A stretch of DNA of 21,687 nucleotides, taken from assembly GCA_900550415.1 (NCBI GenBank), contig URSO01000037.1, positions 1 through 21,687 of the forward strand, written 5' to 3'. The translations under genes and the position numbers were made by a program. Of this stretch, positions 8,923 through 14,916 are shown piece by piece (position 1 is the first letter of the stretch; each line of letters starts with the position of its first letter). This DNA is from an uncultured Collinsella sp. (GTDB taxonomy: Bacteria; Actinomycetota; Coriobacteriia; Coriobacteriales; Coriobacteriaceae). Below the pieces are notes generated by a model. The model saw nothing but the letters and a program-made list of their open reading frames with translations. It ran no database searches and was not told the DNA's origin.

Positions 8923-9459
8923 GTGGGTATGACGGACTCTTTTGAGCAGATTTCCGCTCATAACGAGGAGCTGGCGCGCGATATTGTCGAGCGCGCGAGC
9001 GCTCGGGGCGTGACGGTTTCGACGGCTGAGTCGCTGACGGCAGGTATGATCTCCTCGACGATTGCCGATATCCCGGGCGCCTCGGCGGTGCTGCGTGGCG
9101 GTGCGGTAACCTACTGTGATGAGATCAAGCATCGCGTGCTGGGTGTTGAGCAGGAAACGCTCGACCGCTATACCGCGGTGTCGCATCAGACCGCGCGCGA
9201 GATGGCGGCGGGGTCGCTAGATCTGTACCAGAGCGATGTTGCCGTGAGCGCAACGGGCTATGCTGGTCCCGGCGGCGGTACCGAGGACGATCCGGCTGGC
9301 ACCTTCTATATTGGCTGGGCGTATCGCACGGTCGATGGGGAAGTGCCGGTCGTGGACTCTGTGCGTTGCCACTATGAGGTCGACCGTTCGTGTGTTCGTG
9401 CCCATGCGGTCACGGAGGCATTGGGACGCATTGCCCTTGTGCTCAACTCTATGGAATAG
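8923..9459 (+). CDS. cinA: CinA C-terminal-domain protein (PncC-type nicotinamide-nucleotide amidohydrolase)
   Basis: 178 residues from GTG 8923; ATG at 8929 would give 176, and the ribosome site does not decide between them (AGGT at 8915-8918 fits the GTG slightly better). It holds only the CinA C-terminal domain: TAESLTAG near residue 34 and ATGYAGPGGGTEDDPAG. This family deamidates nicotinamide mononucleotide in the pyridine nucleotide cycle. The N-terminal MoCF-like domain of full-length CinA, as found upstream of recA in Bacillus and Streptococcus, is absent. The usual Cys of the TAESCTGG motif is Leu here. It follows pgsA by six bases and ends the block before a hairpin. Confidence 0.92.
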   Translation: MGMTDSFEQISAHNEELARDIVERASARGVTVSTAESLTAGMISSTIADIPGASAVLRGGAVTYCDEIKHRVLGVEQETLDRYTAVSHQTAREMAAGSLDLYQSDVAVSATGYAGPGGGTEDDPAGTFYIGWAYRTVDGEVPVVDSVRCHYEVDRSCVRAHAVTEALGRIALVLNSME

Positions 9460-9466
9460 GCGTGTT

Positions 9467-9490
9467 TTAAGGGGCCTTAGGGCCCCTTAA
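9467..9490 (+). terminator. hairpin closing the rnj-cinA block
   Basis: A perfect 10-bp inverted repeat (TTAAGGGGCC 9467-9476, GGCCCCTTAA 9481-9490) with a TTAG loop lies eight bases past the cinA stop. It is strong but followed by AATTG rather than a T-run, so it may terminate weakly, act with other factors, or protect a 3' end. The position between two operons supports a terminator role. Confidence 0.7.
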
Positions 9491-9563
9491 TTGTGGAGAT
9501 AGGGACCTCTGGCGAATTTAGCGTTTGTGCTGGTCATAGGTGTATTTTCTCCTTTCTTGTTTT

Positions 9564-9629
9564 TATTTGGCCCTATGTGGTCAAGCATTTGGCCAGTGTT
9601 TGGTCGGCGTTTGGTTGGGTTTTGGAAAG
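9564..9629 (+). repeat. 11-bp phased TTTGG repeats upstream of the recA promoter
   Basis: TTTGG occurs at 9566, 9588, 9599, 9610 and 9621, so the last four copies are spaced exactly 11 bases apart and the first is two periods before the second. TGTGG at 9576 sits one base from the missing phase. Four tandem imperfect 11-mers fill 9586-9629. The array ends 28 bases before the recA -35. One-turn spacing places every unit on nearly the same helix face, which suggests a protein-binding or DNA-bending array; its function is unknown. Confidence 0.6.
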
Positions 9630-9657
9630 ACTGCCTGCATATGATTGGTCTGAACGG

Positions 9658-9686
9658 TTGACCACGAACAGCCGTTCGTTTATTAT
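9658..9686 (+). promoter_or_regulatory. recA promoter
   Basis: TTGACC (9658-9663) and TATTAT (9681-9686) are separated by exactly 17 bases, a good housekeeping-sigma promoter. The spacer is almost entirely the LexA box. Transcription should start near 9693, leaving a leader of about 24 bases before recA. Confidence 0.85.
9665..9678. promoter_or_regulatory. LexA (SOS) box of recA
   Basis: CGAACAGCCGTTCG is a perfect CGAAC-N4-GTTCG palindrome matching the Gram-positive LexA operator. It sits between -35 and -10 of the recA promoter, where bound LexA would block RNA polymerase. Confidence 0.93.
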
Positions 9687-9716
9687 CGATGCAGGTTGTT
9701 AAGAGGAGGGCTATTC

Positions 9717-10880
9717 ATGGCCAAGAATTCAGGTCCCGTACGTACCGTCCATGCACCCACGACGGGTAAAGAGCGCGAAGAGATGATCGCCACCACCAAG
9801 GCCGAGATCGAGAAGAAGTTCGGTCAAGGTTCCATCATGAGGTATGGTGACGGCGGCCCCGAGCTTGAGGTCGAGGCCATTCCCACGGGCGCTCTGGCAC
9901 TTGACGCCGCTCTGGGTATCGGCGGTGTGCCGCGCGGTCGTATCGTCGAGATCTACGGTCCCGAGTCCTCCGGTAAGACGACGCTTTCGCTCGAGATCCT
10001 GGCCGAGGCCCAGGCAATGGGTGGCGTTGTGGCATTTATCGATGCCGAGCACGCGCTCGATCCCACGTATGCCGCGCGCATTGGCGTGGATATTGACGAG
10101 GTGCTCATTTCCCAGCCCGATACGGGTGAGCAGGCGCTCGAGATTGTTGACATGCTCGTGCGTTCCGGCGCCATCGATGCCATCGTCGTCGACTCTGTCG
10201 CCGCGCTGACTCCGCGTGCCGAGATCGAGGGAGAGATCGGCGATACCACGGTCGGCTTGCAAGCTCGCCTGATGAGCCAGGCGCTCCGAAAGCTCGCCGG
10301 CTCGCTGTCCAAGTCCAACACGACGTGCATCTTCATTAACCAGCTGCGTGAGAAGATCGGCGTCATGTTCGGCAACCCCGAGACCACGACGGGCGGCCGC
10401 GCCCTTAAGTTCTTCTCTTCGGTGCGTATCGACATTCGCCGTATCGACAGCATTAAGCTTAAGGACGAGGTTATCGGTAACCGCGTGCGCGCCAAGGTCG
10501 TTAAGAACAAGGTGGCAGCTCCGTTCCGTTCTGCTGAGTTCGACATCATGTACGGCACAGGCATCTCTAAGGAGGGCTCGATCTTGGACATGGCTGTCGA
10601 GTGCGGCATTTGCAAGAAGATGGGCTCCTGGTTTGCCTATGGCGAGGACAAGCTCGGCAACGGTCGCGAGGCCGCCAAGGCGTTCCTGCGCGAACACCCC
10701 GATTGCGCCGACGAGATTGAGCATAAGGTTCGCCTTGCCTGCGGACTTGAGTTTGATGACGATGCTCCGTCCGAGGTCGAGCTGACCGATCAGCCGGCTG
10801 CGGATCAGCCTTCCGGCGAGGAGTTCGACGAGCTTTACGCCATCGATGGGTCCGCCATGCTCGATGACGACGACGAGTAG
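9717..10880 (+). CDS. recA: recombinase RecA
   Basis: 387 residues from ATG 9717, which has GAGGAGGG at 9703-9710 six bases upstream; the in-frame start at 9696 would lie at or before the ribosome site and is rejected. RecA forms ATP-dependent filaments on single-stranded DNA for strand exchange and triggers LexA self-cleavage. Walker A is GPESSGKTT at 81-89; the Walker B region is IDAIVVDSVAAL; the L2-region segment GNPETTTGGRALKF and an acidic C-terminal tail are present. It is transcribed from an SOS-controlled promoter, with recX 11 bases downstream. Confidence 0.98.
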   Translation: MAKNSGPVRTVHAPTTGKEREEMIATTKAEIEKKFGQGSIMRYGDGGPELEVEAIPTGALALDAALGIGGVPRGRIVEIYGPESSGKTTLSLEILAEAQAMGGVVAFIDAEHALDPTYAARIGVDIDEVLISQPDTGEQALEIVDMLVRSGAIDAIVVDSVAALTPRAEIEGEIGDTTVGLQARLMSQALRKLAGSLSKSNTTCIFINQLREKIGVMFGNPETTTGGRALKFFSSVRIDIRRIDSIKLKDEVIGNRVRAKVVKNKVAAPFRSAEFDIMYGTGISKEGSILDMAVECGICKKMGSWFAYGEDKLGNGREAAKAFLREHPDCADEIEHKVRLACGLEFDDDAPSEVELTDQPAADQPSGEEFDELYAIDGSAMLDDDDE

Positions 10881-10891
10881 CGGTTACGCTC

Positions 10892-11584
10892 ATGTCGTAT
10901 ACGGTGACCGAGGCCACGGTCGTCTTTCCCGATAAGAAGGCTGCCTCCTCGTTCTCGAGCGGATATGAGTCCAAAAAGCCTTGCGCACATATCGATTGTG
11001 AGCTTGAGGGCGGTTTTAAGCGGTCCATTTGGATTCCCGTGCGGGTCGCGCGCCTGTATGTCAAAAACCGCCCCGATTTTCCCTGTGATTGGGATAACTT
11101 TCGTGAGGCGGTTCAGCTCATCGAGCGTAAATGTGCTCTCACCATGGTGACCGAGATGTTGTCGCGACGCGACCATGCGACGGGTGAGGTCCGTGACAAG
11201 TTGGCTCGCTACGGCTTTCGCCATCCCGCGATCGATTTCGCCGTCGAGCGCGCCACCGAGTATCGCTTTTTAGACGAGAACCGCTTTTGCTCGTACTTTA
11301 TCGAGGAACGCAAGCGGCGCGGTTGGGGACAGCGCAAAATCGAGACCGAGCTCAAGCGCCGTCATGTTGTGCTCGATGACATTCCCGGTTATCCCGAGGA
11401 TTATTTTGCTGTCGAAGACGATTTGGCGCGTGCGTCAGCCCTGCTCGCCAAGCGGCGTGTTCCAGAGACGCGCGGATTCGAAAAACTGGTTCGGTTTTTG
11501 ATGGGCAAGGGCTTCTCGTATCACATCGCCGCCGATGCCGTTAAGGCGCGTCTCGATGCCGAATGCGAGGAATGTGCGCTTTAG
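10892..11584 (+). CDS. recX: regulatory protein RecX
   Basis: 230 residues. RecX binds RecA filaments and modulates RecA activity. The family core (about residues 80-225) is seen as three-helix repeats: ALTMVTEMLSRRDHATGEV, then RFLDENRFCSYFIEERKRRGWG, and a final repeat ending FSYHIAADAVKARL. The N-terminal 75 residues are a less conserved beta-rich extension common in Gram-positive RecX. It starts 11 bases after recA with no clear ribosome site, so translation probably depends on recA coupling. It is SOS-induced with recA by inference. Confidence 0.92.
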   Translation: MSYTVTEATVVFPDKKAASSFSSGYESKKPCAHIDCELEGGFKRSIWIPVRVARLYVKNRPDFPCDWDNFREAVQLIERKCALTMVTEMLSRRDHATGEVRDKLARYGFRHPAIDFAVERATEYRFLDENRFCSYFIEERKRRGWGQRKIETELKRRHVVLDDIPGYPEDYFAVEDDLARASALLAKRRVPETRGFEKLVRFLMGKGFSYHIAADAVKARLDAECEECAL

Positions 11585-11598
11585 ACGTATGCGTTTTG

Positions 11599-11647
11599 TG
11601 GCCCTGCCGTTCACCTTGTTTTAGCCGCCGTACTGGGGCCATTTATT
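11599..11647 (+). terminator. weak candidate terminator after recX
   Basis: TGGCCC (11599-11604) can pair with GGGCCA (11636-11641), followed by the T-rich TTTATT. The 31-base loop is large and unstructured, so this is a weak candidate placed between the recA-recX unit and the rny promoter. Confidence 0.3.
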
Positions 11648-11675
11648 TGACAGTTGTTGTGGTTCAACGTACGAT
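11647..11675 (+). promoter_or_regulatory. candidate rny promoter
   Basis: A perfect TTGACA (11647-11652) and TACGAT (11670-11675) are separated by 17 bases. Matching arms TGACAGT (11648-11654) and ACTGTCA (11680-11686) flank the promoter. The start would be near 11682, giving a leader of about 160 bases before rny. Confidence 0.65.
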
Positions 11676-11780
11676 AAACACTGTCATTTGCTTTGTGATA
11701 TGTGCTCATCTGTGATGAGTTTGTTTATATGTTTATCTGTATCCGACCCGCATAAGCTGCGCCCATATTACTCAAATGTC

Positions 11781-11806
11781 GCGAGCCGTTCGTAAGGACG
11801 GTTCGC
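11781..11806 (+). other. leader hairpin upstream of rny
   Basis: GCGAGCCGT (11781-11789) pairs with ACGGTTCGC (11798-11806) through nine pairs including one G-U, with an 8-base loop. TTTG follows, too short a T-run for a convincing terminator. It would lie in the long rny leader and could affect mRNA stability or act as a weak attenuator. Confidence 0.4.
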
Positions 11807-11841
11807 TTTGTTGTGTAACGAATCCATAAAAAGGAGTGAGC

Positions 11842-13392
11842 ATGCCTATCATCGCAGCGCTCGTTGGCATCGTTTTGGGTGCCATCGCCGCCATTGCCTA
11901 CATGCGCACCGCCAAGCAGGGTAGTCTTCACGAGGCCGACGAAAAGATCCAGTCGGCACATGCACAGGCTGAGTCCTTGATCGGTGATGCAAAGCGTCAG
12001 GCCGAGACCCTCAAAAAAGAGGCTCTGCTTGAGGCCAAGGAAGAAATCATCAAGAACAAGCAAGCTGCCGAGGCCGAGGACAAACAGCGTAAGAACGAGA
12101 TTCGTACGCTTGAGAACCGCGTGATGCAGCGCGAGGAATCCCTCGATCGCCGCAACGACGCTCTCGACAAGCGCGAGCATCAGCTGTCCAGCCAAGCCGG
12201 TCAGGTCGAGAAACGCTCCCGTGAGCTCGAGGAGCTCTGCGCAAAGCAGACCTCCGAGCTCGAGCGAATCGCCGACCTTACCCGCGAGGACGCCCACAAG
12301 GAGCTTCTCGATAAGGTTCGCGGCGAGGTCACCCACGAGGCCGCCACGATCATTCGCGAGTCCGAGCAGCAGGTTCGCGCCGAGTGCCACAAGACTGCCC
12401 AGGAGATCTTGTCCCTGGCGATTCAGCGCTGCGCTGCCGACCACACTGCCGAGGTTACCGTTACCTCCGTGCATATTCCCTCTGATGACCTCAAGGGCCG
12501 CATCATTGGTCGCGAGGGTCGCAACATCCGGACCTTTGAGCAGGTTTCCGGCGTCAACCTCGTGATCGACGACACGCCCGAGACCGTCGTTCTTTCGAGC
12601 TTCGACCCAGTTCGTCGTGAGACCGCCCGTGTCGCCCTCGAGAACCTCATCGCCGACGGCCGCATTCACCCTGCTCGCATCGAGGAGATGTATCACAAGG
12701 CTGCCGACCTGGTTCAGCAGCGCGTGCGCGAGGCTGGCGAGCAGGCTGCCTTCGATACCGGCATCCACGACCTACACCCTGAGATCGTCAAGACCCTTGG
12801 TGCCCTGCGCTACCGTACCTCGTTTGGTCAGAACGTGCTTCAGCACTCTCTCGAGGTCTCTGATCTGTGTGGCGTGATGGCTTCCGAGCTTGGCCTGGAC
12901 GTTGTGACCGCTAAGCGCGCCGGCCTGCTGCATGACCTGGGCAAGGCAATCGACCACGACGTCGAGGGCCCGCATGCCGTTATCGGCGCCGAGCTTGCCC
13001 GTCGTTATGGCGAGAAGCCCGTTATCGTCCACGCTATCGAGGCTCACCATGCCGATGTCGACCCCAACACGGTGCTCGATGTCCTGGTACAGGCCGCCGA
13101 TGCTGTCTCTGCCTCTCGCCCCGGTGCCCGTCGCGAGTCTGCCGAGAACTACATCAAGCGTCTTGAGAAGCTCGAGGAGATCGCCAACTCCCATGACGGC
13201 GTCGAGCGTACCTATGCCATGCAGGCTGGTCGTGAGGTCCACGTCATGGTTCAGCCGGACAAGATCTCCGATGCCCAGTCCACGGTTCTGGCTCACGATA
13301 TCGCCCATCAGATCGAGGAAGAGATGGAGTATCCCGGTCAGGTGCGCGTCGTCGTGATTCGCGAGAGCCGCGCTGTCGATATCGCTAAATAA
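11842..13392 (+). CDS. rny: ribonuclease Y
   Basis: 516 residues from ATG 11842, with AAGGAG at 11831-11836; the in-frame GTG at 11836 overlaps that site and is rejected. RNase Y is a membrane-anchored endoribonuclease that starts mRNA decay. It has an N-terminal transmembrane helix (first 22 residues), a long charged coiled coil (about 25-200), a KH RNA-binding domain (IPSDDLKGRIIGREGRNIRTFE, split here as IPSDDLKGRII plus GREGRNIRTFE), and an HD phosphohydrolase domain with HDLGKA and a preceding LQHSLEVS helix. Having both RNase J and RNase Y is Bacillus-like. The GHKL gene begins one base after its stop. Confidence 0.97.
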   Translation: MPIIAALVGIVLGAIAAIAYMRTAKQGSLHEADEKIQSAHAQAESLIGDAKRQAETLKKEALLEAKEEIIKNKQAAEAEDKQRKNEIRTLENRVMQREESLDRRNDALDKREHQLSSQAGQVEKRSRELEELCAKQTSELERIADLTREDAHKELLDKVRGEVTHEAATIIRESEQQVRAECHKTAQEILSLAIQRCAADHTAEVTVTSVHIPSDDLKGRIIGREGRNIRTFEQVSGVNLVIDDTPETVVLSSFDPVRRETARVALENLIADGRIHPARIEEMYHKAADLVQQRVREAGEQAAFDTGIHDLHPEIVKTLGALRYRTSFGQNVLQHSLEVSDLCGVMASELGLDVVTAKRAGLLHDLGKAIDHDVEGPHAVIGAELARRYGEKPVIVHAIEAHHADVDPNTVLDVLVQAADAVSASRPGARRESAENYIKRLEKLEEIANSHDGVERTYAMQAGREVHVMVQPDKISDAQSTVLAHDIAHQIEEEMEYPGQVRVVVIRESRAVDIAK

Positions 13393-13393
13393 C

Positions 13394-14479
13394 ATGAGCG
13401 ACGCGAACGAGCTCATCTCATTTATCGCGTCGATGTCGGGGGAGGGCAACCTTCGCGTCGAGGAGAACCTTGGCGAGGGGTATGTCCGCCTCCGCGTTTC
13501 GGAGGCTGAGCGGCGCCAGGCAAAACACGACATTCAGAATGTCGAGGATATCGTCATAGAAATGCTCCGCAATGCTCGAGATGCCGGCGCCGACAAGGTC
13601 TATCTCGCCACGACCAAGGAAGATGGCGTCCGCACGCTTGTCTTTCTGGATAACGGTTCGGGCGTTCCGCAGGATATGCAAGAGCGAATCTTCGATGCCC
13701 GCGTTACCTCCAAGCTCGAGAGCATGAAGATGGACCGTTGGGGCGTTCACGGTCGTGGCATGGCATTGTTTTCGATCAAGCAGAACACCGACGAGGCCCG
13801 TGTGGTCACGTCCGGCGTCGATCTTGGTTCAGCCTTCAAGGTGAGCGTCGCAGCCGACCGCCTCAGTGAGCGTGCCGATCAGTCCAGCTGGCCCCAGGCC
13901 GTCAAGGATGAGGACGGGCGTTACGTCTGTGCTCGCGGTCCGCATAATATTATTCGCGCTGCTTGTGAGTTTGCGCTCGAGGAGTTGCGTGGTTGCGATG
14001 TCTATCTGGGCTCTCCGTCTGAGATTGCCGCGACCCTTTATGCTCAGGCGTCAGGTCGGCTTGATACGTCTCGTCTCTTGTTCATTGATGACGAGAGCGA
14101 GCTTCCGGTTATCGATCGTTTAGGCCTTGCTTCTGATGCCGAGGACTTTATCCGTATCTGTGCGGGTTTGGGTCTTGAGATGTCCGAGCGCACGGCTCAT
14201 CGCATTTTGGCAGGGCAGATTAAGCCCGTTCGCGGTGTGACCGCGCGTCTGCTGCGCGAGCGTGATTCGTCCTCGCATGCGCCGGCTCCTGTCGATCTCG
14301 CAAAGGATCGTCGCGGGCTACGTATTGCCAAGGATGATATGGCGCAGTTTTCGCGTGCTGTGGAGCGCGACTTTAATGACCTTGCCGCCCGGTACTATCT
14401 CAACCTTTGCGGCGACCCAAAGATTCGCGTTTCGCGTGATCGAATCACCGTGACCTTCGATCTTGCCAAAGAGGAATAG
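13394..14479 (+). CDS. GHKL ATPase-domain protein with MutL-like motifs, function unknown
   Basis: 361 residues. A Bergerat ATP-binding fold covers about residues 40-155. Its N box is Glu56/Asn60 in EMLRNARDAGA, its G1 box is DNGSG at 86-90, and its G2 box is GVHGRGMAL at 117-125, preceded by TSK at 105-107. Glu-xxx-Asn followed by DAGA, the TSK lid and GxxGxAL recall MutL/Hsp90/MORC-type ATPases more than histidine kinases, and no phospho-acceptor His domain, sensor or membrane helix is present. Residues 160-361 match nothing I recognise. It starts one base after rny, so translation is probably coupled, and it precedes spoVS. In Bacillus this slot is held by the unrelated phosphodiesterase gene ymdB. 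The fold is clear; the function is not known. Confidence 0.85.
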   Translation: MSDANELISFIASMSGEGNLRVEENLGEGYVRLRVSEAERRQAKHDIQNVEDIVIEMLRNARDAGADKVYLATTKEDGVRTLVFLDNGSGVPQDMQERIFDARVTSKLESMKMDRWGVHGRGMALFSIKQNTDEARVVTSGVDLGSAFKVSVAADRLSERADQSSWPQAVKDEDGRYVCARGPHNIIRAACEFALEELRGCDVYLGSPSEIAATLYAQASGRLDTSRLLFIDDESELPVIDRLGLASDAEDFIRICAGLGLEMSERTAHRILAGQIKPVRGVTARLLRERDSSSHAPAPVDLAKDRRGLRIAKDDMAQFSRAVERDFNDLAARYYLNLCGDPKIRVSRDRITVTFDLAKEE

Positions 14480-14485
14480 TGCCTT

Positions 14486-14503
14486 TACCGAGTCCACTCG
14501 GTA
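14486..14503. promoter_or_regulatory. 18-bp palindrome upstream of spoVS
   Basis: TACCGAGTCCACTCGGTA has perfect 8-base arms around a central CC. It begins seven bases after the GHKL stop. Weak promoter-like hexamers (TTTACC 14484-14489 and TACAGT 14507-14512, 17-base spacing) would put it in the spacer. The tiny loop argues for a DNA operator rather than an RNA terminator, and no T-run follows. Confidence 0.5.
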
Positions 14504-14553
14504 CGATACAGTTATTGCAGTTAAAACGTACTTTTAAACGCAGGAGTTTCTTC

Positions 14554-14871
14554 ATGGATTGCCTGAAGGTATCAAGCAAATCATCGCCCGCGTCCGTTGC
14601 CGGCGCCATCGCCGGCATGGTCAAGGATGGTGTACCCGTCAACATTCAGTGTGTCGGCGCCGGTGCGGTCAACCAGGCCATTAAGGCCGTGGCTATCGCG
14701 CGCGGTTTTTTGATCCCAACCGGTTTTGATATTTCCTGCGCGCCTGTGTTCTCCGACATCCTCATTAACGGGGAGTCGCGCACGGCCATCCGCCTTTCTA
14801 TCTACGTTCACCAGATCAATCGAGCTGCTATGGATAACGTCGTCATGGATGATGTTAAGCCTGTGGCATAG
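14554..14871 (+). CDS. spoVS: stage V sporulation protein S (SpoVS) family protein
   Basis: 105 residues from ATG 14554, with CAGGAG at 14541-14546 seven bases upstream; an in-frame upstream start at 14479 lacks such a site and its extra residues do not look like the family. The protein follows SpoVS almost throughout: LKVSSKSSPASVAGAIAG, the GAGAVNQAIKAVAIARGF core, and GESRTAIRLSI. The Bacillus protein has about 86 residues, so this one has about 20 extra at the C-terminus. SpoVS affects septation and late sporulation in Bacillus, and published sequence analysis suggested an Alba-like nucleic-acid-binding fold. The Bacillus order rny-x-spoVS...miaB is kept. Confidence 0.95.
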   Translation: MDCLKVSSKSSPASVAGAIAGMVKDGVPVNIQCVGAGAVNQAIKAVAIARGFLIPTGFDISCAPVFSDILINGESRTAIRLSIYVHQINRAAMDNVVMDDVKPVA

Positions 14872-14916
14872 CTTCTGATTGCCTTGTTTAGCTCCCCATC
14901 GTTAGGACTTATGCAC

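Noticed and set aside
9493..9702. 69-codon plus-strand frame in the gap before recA
   Set aside because: It runs through the recA promoter, LexA box and start region, lacks a convincing ribosome site, and its Trp/Phe-rich product looks like translated TTTGG repeats.
14479..14553. longer SpoVS start in frame with 25 extra residues
   Set aside because: The extra residues would translate the palindrome and ribosome-site region, whereas ATG 14554 has CAGGAG at the right distance and gives the family N-terminus.
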